This document shows positions 28,765 through 38,116 of a DNA stretch of 64,000 bases, piece by piece. The position numbers and the translations under genes were made by a program. Below the pieces are notes generated by a model. The model was given only the letters and a program-made list of their open reading frames with translations. It was not told the origin of the DNA and did not search any database. Each line of letters opens with the position of its first letter. The first letter of the stretch is position 1. The DNA is from JAQBDA01 sp963709875 (GTDB lineage Bacteria; Chloroflexota; Anaerolineae; Anaerolineales; UBA4823): positions 1 through 64,000 of the forward strand of contig CAVPYB010000003.1 of assembly GCA_963709875.1 (NCBI GenBank). Direction: 5' to 3'.

Positions 28765-29772
28765 ATGGCGCTCTTTTCAAAGGAATTGGGCATCGATCTG
28801 GGCACGATGTACCTGCGGGTCGCCGAAGGCGAGCGGGTCGTGCTGGAAGAGCCCAATATGGCTGCCATCGTCGTTGACGAGCAGAAGATGGTCGCCTGGG
28901 GGACAGAAGCCCAGGAAATGTACGGTCGTGTTCCAGAGAGCATGGAAGTCACTCGACCGCTGCAGAATGGGGTCATTGCCGATTACGAAGTCACTGAATA
29001 TCTTCTGGAAGCGCTGCTGCGCAAATTGAGCGGTCCGCTGCGCATCCTGCGCCCGCGATTGATGGTTACCGTCCCCTACGGAGTGACCAGCGTCGAGAGC
29101 CGGGCGGTGCACGAGGCTGCATTGCAAGCAGGCTCGCGGGAAGCTTTCCTGATCCAGCAGCCGCTGGCAGCCGCCCTGGGGGTCGACCTGCCGATCAGCA
29201 CGCCCTCCGGCAATATGATCATCTGCCTGGGTGGGGGAGCATCGCAGGCGGCAGTGCTGGCTATGTATGGTATTGTGGCAGCTGAAACACTTAGGCAGGG
29301 GGGTATGTCGCTGGATGATGCCATCGTCGGTTACGTGCGCAAGAAGTATGGCATGATCATCGGACAGATCACGGCCGAACAGATCAAGATCAATATCGGC
29401 GCGGCGGTGCCGCAGGAAGAAGAGCAGAGCGCCGAGATCCAGGGGCAGGACCAGGTAAGCGGCTTGCCGCGCCCGGTGACATTGACCACCGGTGAAGTGG
29501 TAGAGGCGATGAAAGAGCCGCTGATGGATATCGTCGAGACCGCCAGGCGGGTGCTGGAGAAGACGCCCCCAGAGCTGGTTTCGGATATCATCGACCGCGG
29601 GGTGGCGATCACCGGAGGGGGGGCGCTGCTGCGCGGGGTCGACCAGCTGCTGACCAAGGAGCTGGGCGTACCGGCGTACCGGGTGGACAACCCGACGACC
29701 TGTGTGGCCGAAGGGGCGGCGCGTGGTCTGAGCCTGTATCCGATGATCAAGCGCAATCTGCCGCCGGTCTAA
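28765..29772 (+). CDS. mreB: MreB-family rod-shape actin homologue
   Basis: A 335-residue actin-fold protein that polymerises under the membrane and guides wall or envelope growth. Phosphate loop 1 is LGIDLGTMYLRVAEG, the connect region includes PYGVTSVESRAVHEAALQAG, and the adenosine loop is GVAITGGGALLRGVDQLLTK. Typical MreB residues in the second phosphate loop are altered (ICLGGGASQAAVL in place of the usual DIGGGTT), so this may be a divergent paralogue with changed nucleotide use. It starts 7 bp after atpC and is probably cotranscribed with it. The convergent DUF885 gene overlaps its last bases. Confidence 0.87.
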   Translation: MALFSKELGIDLGTMYLRVAEGERVVLEEPNMAAIVVDEQKMVAWGTEAQEMYGRVPESMEVTRPLQNGVIADYEVTEYLLEALLRKLSGPLRILRPRLMVTVPYGVTSVESRAVHEAALQAGSREAFLIQQPLAAALGVDLPISTPSGNMIICLGGGASQAAVLAMYGIVAAETLRQGGMSLDDAIVGYVRKKYGMIIGQITAEQIKINIGAAVPQEEEQSAEIQGQDQVSGLPRPVTLTTGEVVEAMKEPLMDIVETARRVLEKTPPELVSDIIDRGVAITGGGALLRGVDQLLTKELGVPAYRVDNPTTCVAEGAARGLSLYPMIKRNLPPV

Positions 29773-31759
29773 TTATCCCCGCCGGTTTCCTCAATATAGC
29801 TTTCTACAACCTGCTCCAATATCTCCAGCGGCATACTGCCGTTTGCCAGCACCAGCTTGTGGAATTTAGGGATATCGAAATCCTCACCAAGAGCCGTTTC
29901 GACACGCTGGCGCAGCTCGAGGATATTCAACATCCCGACCATGTATCCGGTCGACTGAGCAGGCCAGACGATGTAACGGTCGACTTCATGGATCCAGCCA
30001 CCTGAACCCATGGTATCCATCATATATGTCTGGGCTTCTTCCCGAGACCAACCTTTGGCGTGGATGCCAGTGTCGGTTACCAGGCGTACAGCGCGCAGCA
30101 GCTCCAGTTGCAGGCGACCGAGATTTCCGCAGGGATCGTCATCATATGCGCCCAGCTCTAATGCCAGGCGCTCCGCGTATAATGCCCAGCCTTCGATATA
30201 GCCGTTGAAGGCTAACTGGTTGCGAAAGGTCGGCAGTTCCTGTTCCTGGGCGAGGGCGATCTGGAAATGGTGACCGGGAATGGCTTCGTGGTAGGCAATC
30301 GTGGGCATATTGAACTTGGGGATCTGAGACCCGCCAACACCTGCATGGAATTCACCCGGGCGGGAGCCATCCGCCGGTGCGCCGACGTAGAACCCGCCGC
30401 CTCCAAAATCACTCTTTGGCACAACCACCAACGGAGTTACAGGCCGCATATCGAATACCTGCTCCAGGCGGGCATCCATATCTGCCAGGAGCTGCTCGTA
30501 CCGCTCAACCACCTGCTGTTTCCCGGACTGGGAGCGGGTATCGATGTAGCCGCAAGCGTCGATTGCCCGGGGCATCAGACTGGAGATATCTGCATCCTGA
30601 GCCAGCCCAAGCTGTGAGTACACAGTCTGCATCTCTTCCAGGATGCGCTCCACTTCCGCCAGCCCGAGATCGTGGATCTCATTTGCAGTCAGACTGGTGG
30701 AGGTCTCCTTGCGGAGAAGATAGGCATAATATTCCGCTCCCTCCGGCATTTTCAGCACGCCGTCTTCATCGGGGGCGCCTGATTTAAGATTCTCGATATA
30801 GACAATCAGGTCAATATAAGCAGGGATGAACGATTCTGCGATCTCTGCCTCAGCTAAATCAAGGTACTCAGCCTTTTTTGCATCGGAAATGCTCTCAATC
30901 CCGGAGATTGTTTCACTCAATTTCGTGTAGACAAGCAGAGCCTGGGGGTCGACATAGGCTGCATTGGGTTCCGGCGCGCCAAGATATGCCAGCATATTCT
31001 CGGTGGTCATATCCAGGATTACCCTGGGTGGAACTGCCAGCAGGGTTTCTCGCTTTTCGAGTCCGGCCAGGAGCTGTGCTACCTGGTCGTCGACCTGTGA
31101 CAGGCGGTCGATATAATCCTGGACATCGCCTTCATCTTCGAGGGGGTGTACATTGGTCAGCAAGAAATCCAGGTCGAAATGATACCCACCTAAGAAATGA
31201 TGCACGGGATAATTGTGATACAGGTAAGGGTGACCTTGCACAAGGTTATCGAGATACCATTCGTAGACATCGTAGGATAGCTGCTCATCGGCAGACAGCG
31301 TCTCGCTTGGGTATGATCTGAGCTGCTCCAGGGCGGCTGATTGAAGCTTCTGGGTGTCCAGCAGGTACTCTTCCGTCAGGTTGTTGAGGCGGTCGTTGCG
31401 TATGCCAAATTGGTCGGCGAGCCCTAATTCGGTGACCAGCTCTGGATCGCGCAGCATCAGCTGCATGAACGAATCCTCGAAGAAAGCAGGCAAAGGTAAT
31501 CCCTGCAGCGAGGCAACGATCGAACTCGATAGAGTCCTCCTCCTGTGGAGCGAGGCTCTCGGTGGTCGGCTGTGCTTGAGCAGCAGTTGGGTCTAACTTA
31601 GGTGCGGGTGTCTGAGTGGGGGAACTTACCGGTGCTGTCTTACTGGGGGGGTGTGGAGTTCTCAGTTGCTAATGCAGGAGCCCCTACGCTGCAGCCCGAG
31701 CTGGTGAAAACGAGGCATAGGGCGAGAAAGCCTGTGAGGGTGCATAGACTGTGCTGCAT
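29769..31759 (-). pseudogene. DUF885-family lipoprotein, two frameshifts near the N-terminus
   Basis: The main frame (29769-31493, 574 residues) carries the DUF885 signature AYHEAIPGHHFQIALAQEQE, a zinc-peptidase-like HExxxHH arrangement, and GYIEGWALYAERLALELGAY. Upstream, a lipoprotein signal starts at ATG 31759 (AAGGA site): MQHSLCTLTGFLALCLVFTS followed by SGCSV with the lipobox Cys, then a Thr/Pro linker. One shift sits in the seven-G run near 31645 and one near 31500, where PLPAFFEDSFMQLM begins. DUF885 proteins are thought to be secreted metallo-hydrolases; substrate unknown. Both breaks could be homopolymer errors. Confidence 0.8.
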
Positions 31760-32034
31760 TGAATTATCCTTGTAAGTCTGGGGGAGCTACTCATGCCAAA
31801 TCGCTGGGAATCCTGGGTGGGCGGGGGGGGTGGTTGAGTGGGCGGCGTCCAGACAACCACCCCGGCAGTCCCGCGGCCTATACGTAATGATATGCCACTA
31901 GAAATACGCCTGCCAGAGGACAAAGGATCAAATGTGTTTATAAAGGTGAATTGGAGAAGCGCTGAGATTGAATCAGCAGACCTGACGGGTTATCAGGTCT
32001 GTATCGGACTTCAAGTAGTATTCAATACTGTGAC

Positions 32035-32655
32035 TCAGTCTAGATAATAGGTCATCCGCTGCAGGTGAGTGACCGGGTCGGTGTGCTGGACGTGGACTTC
32101 CGGAGGTACATTGATATTGATGGGGGCGTAATTCAGGATCGCCGTTACACCGGCTTTGACCAGCTCATCGACGACTGACTGTGCATTAGCTGCCGGCACG
32201 GATATCATGGCTAATTTTATCTTTGCTTTCTTCAGCACCGGGACCAGGTTGGCTGCGTCCTGGACGATGAATGGACCGACTTTTGTGCCAATCTTGCGCG
32301 AGTCGTTATCGAAGAGCATGGTCACCTGGAAGCCGCGGTTCATGAAACCGGCATAGCGTGCCAGAGCACTGCCGATATCCCCGGCGCCGATCACTGCCAC
32401 ATCCCATACCCGGTCGACCTTCAGGATGCTGCTGAGCTGCTCGACCAGGTATCCGACATCATAACCGGTGCCTTGCTTGCCGAACTCGCCAAACTGCGAT
32501 AGATCTTTCCTTATCTGGGCGGCTGAGATGCCCAGCCGGTTTGCTAGGTCTTGCGAGGAGGTTACGGAGGGGCCTTCCTGCTGCATGCGCTGCAAGGTGC
32601 GTAGATACAGCGGAAGACGACCGACGACGATATCCGGGATGATTTTTTCGCCCAT
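32035..32655 (-). CDS. rex: Redox-sensing transcriptional repressor Rex
   Basis: A 206-residue regulator that binds DNA when NADH is low. The N-terminal winged helix has IVVGRLPLYLRTLQRM and SSQDLANRLGISAAQIRKDL, and the Rossmann part has VWDVAVIGAGDIGSALARYA as the NAD-binding loop. The family length is about 210 residues, so this is complete. It is likely to control fermentation or respiratory genes. It is a single gene with a good GGAGAG site at its start. Confidence 0.95.
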   Translation of the reverse strand: MGEKIIPDIVVGRLPLYLRTLQRMQQEGPSVTSSQDLANRLGISAAQIRKDLSQFGEFGKQGTGYDVGYLVEQLSSILKVDRVWDVAVIGAGDIGSALARYAGFMNRGFQVTMLFDNDSRKIGTKVGPFIVQDAANLVPVLKKAKIKLAMISVPAANAQSVVDELVKAGVTAILNYAPININVPPEVHVQHTDPVTHLQRMTYYLD

Positions 32656-32729
32656 GTTGCTCTCCTCACCTATGATGTAATCCGTTCAGGACAAATTTAT
32701 TCAAACGGGATAAACTCGATTAATGAAAT

Positions 32730-32756
32730 TTACCACAAAAACATCATTTTTGGCAA
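32730..32756. promoter_or_regulatory. Imperfect inverted repeat upstream of rex
   Basis: TTACCACAAAAA and TTTTTGGCAA flank five bases, giving an inverted repeat about 75 bp upstream of the rex start. Rex operators contain TTGTG-n-CACAA-like halves; this site matches only in part. It may be an autoregulatory site. Confidence 0.3.
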
Positions 32757-32780
32757 TATTGTTGTAATCTGGCAGGTTTT

Positions 32781-34034
32781 CTACAAGGCGGCGATTAACC
32801 TTTTACCGAAACTTGCTGGATCGCTCTTCTCTATCTTGATCTCCTCGGCTCCATGCCAGGCGAGGAAATCGCGCATGGCAGCAGCTATCCCTACCAGGAG
32901 CTCGGCATCTGGTTCAATGCCTGGCTCGAGGTAGAGGGAATTCAGTTTCAGCGTGGCCGAGCTGCGATCCAGCTTCGGATCGAAGCGCCCCACTAGCCGG
33001 TCTTTATACAGGATGGGGAGGCTGAAATACCCGTAGACTCGTTCTGCTGCAGGCTTGTAGCTCTCCAGAACCTGCTCGAAACCCCACAGCATTCGATCCC
33101 GATCTGCTGCCCAGAACAGGGAATCGAAGGGTGATAGGAAAGTGATGCGATTGGCTTTGAGACCGCCATCGGCAGCGCGCTCGAGAAGAGGCAGGTTGTC
33201 GCGATGGACCATCCACGGAATAACGCCGTTCGTTGACTGACCCTGAATCTCGACCAGCACGCCTTCCTCGTCCAGCGCCTTGACGATAGATCTGGCGGGG
33301 GTGGCACGCATGTAAGCGTATTGGGTCAGGTGGCGCGGCAGGAACACACCAAGCGCCATCGCCGCCTTCTCCAAACAATAACGGCGCGCTGCGTCGGAGT
33401 CAACTGGTGAGATATCGACCCATTCAGGCAGCACGCGTTCCCTGACATCATATACGCGCTGGAAGTTCACCCGATCTGCTACCATCAGATCACCATATGC
33501 GAACAATACCTCCAGAGCCGTCTTCGAGGGCTTCCAGTCGTACCACTGCCCACTTTGGGAGCCCCTGTACTCGAAATCCCCAACCCGCAGCCCACCTTCT
33601 GAGCGGATACGTTCCAGCGTCTGAGCGACCAGCTCACGGTTGCCTTTCTTGTTCAGCCATTCCTGAAAGCTGGGATTGAAGCTGACCCTGCGATCTGTCC
33701 GCCATCTGTGGTAGCGATAGTGTTCCAGTGGGATGATGCTGGCAGCATGCCCCCAACCTTCGTAGAGCATTCGCTGCTCCGGTGTATAGATCAGCTGGTT
33801 GAGTTCGTTGATATCATACGACCCAATGCGCGCCCAGAGGGTGAGGTAGTGGGCTCGGTTGACCACGTGCAGGGTATCGATCTGTACATAGCCTAGCTCC
33901 TTCACCAGATCGATGATTGTTCCTTGGATGGGAGCCGGTGATGCCTCATTGGAGGTTGTGAGCAGCTGGGAATGAAGCACGGTTGCCCTGAGAGCGGAGA
34001 GCGGGTAGACCGTACCGGAAACTTTATTAACCAT
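32781..34034 (-). CDS. YcaQ/AlkZ-like winged-helix protein (DNA glycosylase family)
   Basis: A 417-residue protein of the HTH_42/DUF1006 family whose studied members are DNA glycosylases that unhook interstrand crosslinks or remove bulky alkylated bases. The N-terminal block VKELGYVQIDTLHVVNRAHY corresponds to the catalytic QxD/QxQ region, here Q-I-D, and WARIGSYDINELNQLI follows. The centre carries MLYEGWGHAASIIPLEHY, and LSPFDSLFWAADRDRMLWGF is the strongly conserved late motif. It has no signal peptide and no partner gene nearby. It ends 126 bp before the rex start. Confidence 0.85.
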   Translation of the reverse strand: MVNKVSGTVYPLSALRATVLHSQLLTTSNEASPAPIQGTIIDLVKELGYVQIDTLHVVNRAHYLTLWARIGSYDINELNQLIYTPEQRMLYEGWGHAASIIPLEHYRYHRWRTDRRVSFNPSFQEWLNKKGNRELVAQTLERIRSEGGLRVGDFEYRGSQSGQWYDWKPSKTALEVLFAYGDLMVADRVNFQRVYDVRERVLPEWVDISPVDSDAARRYCLEKAAMALGVFLPRHLTQYAYMRATPARSIVKALDEEGVLVEIQGQSTNGVIPWMVHRDNLPLLERAADGGLKANRITFLSPFDSLFWAADRDRMLWGFEQVLESYKPAAERVYGYFSLPILYKDRLVGRFDPKLDRSSATLKLNSLYLEPGIEPDAELLVGIAAAMRDFLAWHGAEEIKIEKSDPASFGKRLIAAL

Positions 34035-34102
34035 GAGCTAGAATCTTAACACAAAACCGAAGTAAATAAACAACTTCGTTTGAGGTGCACCCCGACCGGA
34101 GA

Positions 34103-34139
34103 GAAAAAACTGAACGGGCAGCAAACCGCTGCCCGTTCA
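34103..34139 (-). terminator. Rho-independent terminator of the LysM gene
   Basis: TGAACGGGCAGC (34111-34122) pairs perfectly with GCTGCCCGTTCA (34128-34139). On the minus strand the stem is followed by GTTTTTTCTC. It lies about 30 bp past the LysM gene stop. Confidence 0.9.
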
Positions 34140-34171
34140 ATATCGCTTGATTGTCTCTGAATAGATAATGC

Positions 34172-34708
34172 TTACTGTTTGAAGACTCGCTTGCAGTCCA
34201 GGTAGTTGGTTACGCTGTCTTTCAGACAGACATACAGGATCGGGGCTTTGGCAACTGCCTTGGGCAGCTTGTCTTCTTCGTCCATGAAACCCTTCTTGTC
34301 TGTTACGACTTTCTCCAGCTTGTACCAGGGCTCATCGAAGTCTTCGCGGACCTTGATGAAGAAGGGCCAAGATTTCTTGAAGTCCTCACCGGTCACGTAC
34401 ACGTTGCCGTTTTTCACCACCGCGGTCCAGGTGTAGTCCGAGCTTGGCTCGGGGGCTTTAGGAATGCAAAGCACTTGACCGACAGTGAGGTGGTACGGTT
34501 TTTCCAAATCATTCGTATTGGCGAGCTTGTAAACTGTCACATCATATTCTTTAGCGATCCTATAGATGGATTTGCCCGCTTCTACAGTATGTTCGTCCTT
34601 GCAAACACCCGCCTGAGCAGTCTGGGGTTTGACTGCCCCAAAGAATGCGAAAGCAACTGCAACTGCAAGTGCGATCTGGATAAAACGAGTGATGGGTTTG
34701 GTTTTCAT
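34172..34708 (-). CDS. Secreted LysM-domain protein
   Basis: A 178-residue protein with an N-terminal signal sequence (FIQIALAVAVAFAFFGAV, cut near AQAG). One LysM domain follows (HTVEAGKSIYRIAKEYDVTV through LTVGQVLCIPK), a fold that binds N-acetylglucosamine-containing glycans. The C-terminal 100 residues form an unrecognised domain with NGNVYVTGEDFKKSWPFFIK. It probably attaches to the cell envelope. It is monocistronic, with its own terminator. Confidence 0.87.
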   Translation of the reverse strand: MKTKPITRFIQIALAVAVAFAFFGAVKPQTAQAGVCKDEHTVEAGKSIYRIAKEYDVTVYKLANTNDLEKPYHLTVGQVLCIPKAPEPSSDYTWTAVVKNGNVYVTGEDFKKSWPFFIKVREDFDEPWYKLEKVVTDKKGFMDEEDKLPKAVAKAPILYVCLKDSVTNYLDCKRVFKQ

Positions 34709-34844
34709 TTAGACCTCCATTTTGAGCGTTGGTTATAGTTGGATTTTTTCGATTGCCGCTTATCAGATGGTTTATAAACCAAATTGACCGAATTTTCGCC
34801 CTGCCAGAGTAGAGTATTGCAGGTGGACATTCGGACGACGTATT

Positions 34845-34864
34845 TCTCCTACGAAAGTAGGAGA
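34845..34864. promoter_or_regulatory. GAAA-tetraloop hairpin or operator upstream of LysM gene
   Basis: TCTCCTAC-GAAA-GTAGGAGA is a perfect 8-bp inverted repeat about 140 bp upstream of the LysM start. As DNA it could be an operator; as RNA it would be a stable hairpin. Nothing else is evident in 34709-34988. Confidence 0.4.
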
Positions 34865-34988
34865 GCGGCGGTGTAATCATCAGCTGATGACATCTTACCC
34901 AGGTATCATATTGCATTTAGTCAGGAATCGTATTATCGATCTGTTAAGTTCTGCCTTGCAGTTCTGATAGGATGAGGGAGGGTGCTTC

Positions 34989-35855
34989 TCAGCGCGCGCA
35001 GCGGAAGCCGGTGCTGGTATCCAGATCGTATGGCAGACCGCCCACCCGGCGGCTTACCCGAGCGCCATCGATGCTGATATCCCAGGCTCCGCTGCGGATC
35101 GATTTATAGATAGCGCTCTCCGGTCCCAGGGGGTTCTTCGGCCAATTCTCCTGCGGGTAGCTGTTGTAATAATCGGGATCGTACCAATCTGCGACCCACT
35201 CCCAGGCGTTCCCGGCCATCTCGAACGCGCCGTACGGGCTGCCGGACTGCTCATAGCTGCCCACCCTGACCGCGTCGCCGACGCAGAAGCCACCTTCAAC
35301 CCGGGCATTGAGCCAGGAGCAGTCCGGCCAGGTATTTCCCCAGGGGAATCTGCGCTCATCCTGAGCCCCACGAGCAGCTTTCTCCCATTCGGCTTCGGTA
35401 GGCAGGCGTTTATCCAGCCAGGCGCAATAATCATTTGCCTGGTACCAGGTTACAGCCATCACCGGGAAATCTTCAAAATCCGGATTGGTATAGTAGTCGG
35501 GATGGGTGACTGAGGCGTAAGTGGGTGGTGGAGTGCAGTAACCATGCGTTACGCAGGCAGCATATTGGGCGTTCGTAACCTCGTACTTGTCGATCTGGTA
35601 GCTACTCAGCCTGACGGTATGCAAGGGGCGCTCGTTGGCATGGCAGTCTGGGTCCTGGCTGCCGCAGCCCATCTGGAACGGTCCGCCGGGTATTGTCACC
35701 ATCTCGGGCAGCGGAGGTGATCGTAAGATCACCGGAAAGTACAGCGTGGCGGCAATATCGAGATTGGTCAGCCGAGAATGAAATTTTGGGCTGGGAGGGC
35801 GGTCCGGATTTAACAGAGAGATTGCCGCCAGCAAGACAGTCAGTAAATAGAACAT
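34989..35855 (-). CDS. Secreted formylglycine-generating-enzyme-like (SUMF1) protein, second copy
   Basis: A 288-residue protein from ATG 35855 (MFYLLTVLLAAISLLNPDRP), 14 bp after the stop of the related gene upstream; a longer frame overlapping that gene lacks a ribosome site. A signal helix precedes the FGE-sulfatase domain: EMVTIPGGPFQMGCGS, RLPTEAEWEKAARG, PWGNTWPDCSWLN, YGAFEMAGNAWEWVADWYDP, and ending STGFRCAR. True FGEs oxidise sulfatase Cys; most domain relatives do not, and no sulfatase with CxPxR is in view. Paired Cys in GYCTPP and CHAN positions suggest disulfides. A surface binding or structural role is possible. Confidence 0.85.
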   Translation of the reverse strand: MFYLLTVLLAAISLLNPDRPPSPKFHSRLTNLDIAATLYFPVILRSPPLPEMVTIPGGPFQMGCGSQDPDCHANERPLHTVRLSSYQIDKYEVTNAQYAACVTHGYCTPPPTYASVTHPDYYTNPDFEDFPVMAVTWYQANDYCAWLDKRLPTEAEWEKAARGAQDERRFPWGNTWPDCSWLNARVEGGFCVGDAVRVGSYEQSGSPYGAFEMAGNAWEWVADWYDPDYYNSYPQENWPKNPLGPESAIYKSIRSGAWDISIDGARVSRRVGGLPYDLDTSTGFRCAR

Positions 35856-35868
35856 AATCAGCCAGACC

Positions 35869-36630
35869 TCAGGGTGAGCGAGCGCAGCGGAAGCCAAGCC
35901 CAAAGCTTGCCCAGCGACCCGGCTCGAATGCAAAGCGGAAATCCAGACGGGTGTATGGTATGTCGTGGAAGTACGAGCCGCCGCGGATCACCCTGTGGGT
36001 GCCTACATACGGACCGGGCGGGTTGGCCCCCGGCGAGTAGCTGTAGTAAGCCGCGTCGTACCAGTCGGCGACCCACTCCCACACATTGCCGGACATGTCC
36101 ATCACACCATACGGGCTCGCGCCATCTGGGTAGCTCCCGACCCTGGTCGTATCGCCAACGCACTCATTCGTATTCGCGCGGGCGCAGGTCGGGTCGATAA
36201 ACCCCCATGGATACTGCCGGCTGTCTGCCTGGCCGCGGGCAGCCTTCTCCCATTCGGCTTCGGTGGGCAGGCGCTTTCCTGCCCACTGGCAGAACACCCA
36301 GGCTTGATCGTAACGGACGTAGATGACCGGATAATCGTAGTACGAAGGGTTGTAGAAGTAAGCTGGACGGGTGCGGGAGTAGCTGTACTCCGGCGGCGAG
36401 CAGTGTCCTTCTTCTATGCACACCCGGTACTGCTGGTTGGTGACCTCGTACTTATCGATCTCGTACCCGTCGAGGTGAACATGGTGCAGGGGCAGCTGGT
36501 CACTTATGCAGGCAACGCCGGGGATGCTGCCGTCGCAGCCCATCAAGAAGCTGCCGGCGGGGATGCTGACCATCTCCCCGTAGCCGGGATAGGTGCGGTG
36601 AATTAACGGCAGGAAGACTTTCTCTGGCAA
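35869..36630 (-). CDS. Secreted formylglycine-generating-enzyme-like (SUMF1) protein, first copy
   Basis: A 253-residue frame beginning at TTG 36630 with the FGE-type domain: EMVSIPAGSFLMGCDGSIPG, RLPTEAEWEKAARGQADSRQ, YPWGFIDPTCARANTNECVG, YGVMDMSGNVWEWVADWYDA and RVIRGGSYFHDIPYTRLDFR. The frame stays open upstream and encodes a clear signal peptide (LVRFFILASIIFSGAVVASA, to about 36700), but no ATG, GTG or TTG opens it there. Either a rare start codon is used, or a base is wrong near 36705. It forms a tandem pair with the next gene, with which it shares most motifs, so the two arose by duplication. Confidence 0.82.
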   Translation of the reverse strand: MPEKVFLPLIHRTYPGYGEMVSIPAGSFLMGCDGSIPGVACISDQLPLHHVHLDGYEIDKYEVTNQQYRVCIEEGHCSPPEYSYSRTRPAYFYNPSYYDYPVIYVRYDQAWVFCQWAGKRLPTEAEWEKAARGQADSRQYPWGFIDPTCARANTNECVGDTTRVGSYPDGASPYGVMDMSGNVWEWVADWYDAAYYSYSPGANPPGPYVGTHRVIRGGSYFHDIPYTRLDFRFAFEPGRWASFGLGFRCARSP

Positions 36631-36782
36631 GGCTTGGGCAGATGCGACGACCGCGCCTGAAAATATGATACTGGCGAGAATAAAAAATCTTACGAGGGTT
36701 CTGGTCAGGATATGCTCCCCACGGGATGTCGTCGGATGCTGCCAGGTGGTGCAGGTATCATACCATCCAAGAGCCCGAATGG

Positions 36783-36788
36783 TATAAT
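36783..36788 (+). promoter_or_regulatory. Consensus -10 box directly upstream of obg
   Basis: TATAAT at 36783-36788 ends only 9 bp before the GTG start of obg at 36798. Transcription would begin at or within a base or two of the start codon, and no Shine-Dalgarno sequence is present. This suggests a leaderless mRNA. No good -35 box is visible at the usual distance. Confidence 0.5.
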
Positions 36789-36797
36789 TTTTTTACC

Positions 36798-38057
36798 GTG
36801 TTCAGTGACGAGGCAGTAATCCAGATAATATCCGGGAATGGCGGGGATGGGGTTGTGCATTTCCGGCGGGAGAAATACGTTCCCTTTGGGGGACCGGATG
36901 GCGGCGATGGCGGAAAAGGTGGAGACATCATTCTGGAAGTGAAAAAAACCCTCAATACGCTGTCGGCGTTCCGCCACCAGACCCGTTTCAATGCCCAGGA
37001 TGGCGGCAGAGGCGGGAAGCAGAATATGACCGGGCGCTCGGGAGAAGATACCGTAATCCCGGTGCCGCCGGGGACGGTGGTCTACGATGCTGAGAGCGAC
37101 GAAGTCATTGGAGACCTGGTTGCTGACGGGCAGCAGCTTGTGGTAGCAAAAGGTGGGCGGGGCGGTCGCGGGAATACCAGGTTCAAATCATCCCGCAACC
37201 AGGCGCCGCGCATTGCTGAACATGGCGAGCCTGGGGTGGAGGTCAGCCTGCGTCTGGAACTCAAGCTGATCGCAGATATCGGGATCGTCGGCGTTCCAAA
37301 TGCGGGTAAATCCACACTGCTGGCGGCGGTCACAAACGCTAGTCCAAAGATTGCAGCCTACCCATTCACAACTCTAGTTCCCAACTTGGGTGTCGCCGAG
37401 CTGGACGAAGATACAAATCTGGTGCTGGCAGATATCCCCGGTCTGATCGAAGGTGCACACCAGGGAGTGGGATTGGGGCACAGCTTCCTGCGCCACATCC
37501 AGCGCACCCGGGTGCTGATCCACGTTCTGGACGGGTTGGCCAAAGACCCACTGCTGGATTTTTCACAGATCAACAGTGAGCTCTCGCTGTTCGACCCACG
37601 CTTAGGTGACAAGCCGCAAATCGTGGCTTTCAACAAGATGGATCTGGATGAAGTGCAGAGGCGTTGGCCGGAGGTTTCGGGCGCGCTTAAGAAACGCGGC
37701 TATGAGGCGATTGCGATCTCAGCGGTGGCCGGTACGGAAGTGCGCAAGCTGCTTTACCGGGCTGCTCAGCTGCTGGAGCAGGTGCCGGTTTTAGAAGAGA
37801 TGGAGGAGACGCCGGTCTACCGGGTGGAAGACGACCCGCGCGCGTTCGAGATTGCACGCCAGCCTGCCGGGTGGCGGGTTTCAGGTGCGGCTATCGAGCG
37901 GGCTGCTGCCATGACTTATTGGGAATACGACCAGTCTGTGCGCAGGTTCCAGACCATCCTGCAGACCCTTGGCGTGGACGAAGCGCTGCGCCAGGCAGGT
38001 GTACAGATCGGGGACACCGTACAGATCGGCGACTACGAACTTGAGTGGCAGGACTGA
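36798..38057 (+). CDS. obg: Obg-family ribosome-assembly GTPase (CgtA)
   Basis: A 419-residue GTPase of large-subunit maturation. I choose GTG 36798 (VFSDEAVIQIISGNGGDGVV); the longer frame to 36726 has no conserved sequence. Domains in order: the glycine-rich Obg fold (GGPDGGDGGKGGDIILEVKK), the GTPase with GVPNAGKSTLLAAVTNASPK, DIPGLIEGAHQGVGLG and FNKMDLDE, and a C-terminal OCT domain (about 335-415: PVYRVEDDPRAFEIARQPAG). Full length. nadD follows 59 bp downstream on the same strand, a common pairing. Confidence 0.95.
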   Translation: MFSDEAVIQIISGNGGDGVVHFRREKYVPFGGPDGGDGGKGGDIILEVKKTLNTLSAFRHQTRFNAQDGGRGGKQNMTGRSGEDTVIPVPPGTVVYDAESDEVIGDLVADGQQLVVAKGGRGGRGNTRFKSSRNQAPRIAEHGEPGVEVSLRLELKLIADIGIVGVPNAGKSTLLAAVTNASPKIAAYPFTTLVPNLGVAELDEDTNLVLADIPGLIEGAHQGVGLGHSFLRHIQRTRVLIHVLDGLAKDPLLDFSQINSELSLFDPRLGDKPQIVAFNKMDLDEVQRRWPEVSGALKKRGYEAIAISAVAGTEVRKLLYRAAQLLEQVPVLEEMEETPVYRVEDDPRAFEIARQPAGWRVSGAAIERAAAMTYWEYDQSVRRFQTILQTLGVDEALRQAGVQIGDTVQIGDYELEWQD

Positions 38058-38116
38058 AAGATCGTTAACAGGGCATTGGTACTGGTAGAAACTATAGTTA
38101 GCGCGGTACTTAAACT

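Noticed and set aside
31838..32047. Plus-strand frame of 69 codons between the DUF885 gene and rex
   Set aside because: No ribosome site or family similarity; the region is G-rich spacer with nothing convincing.
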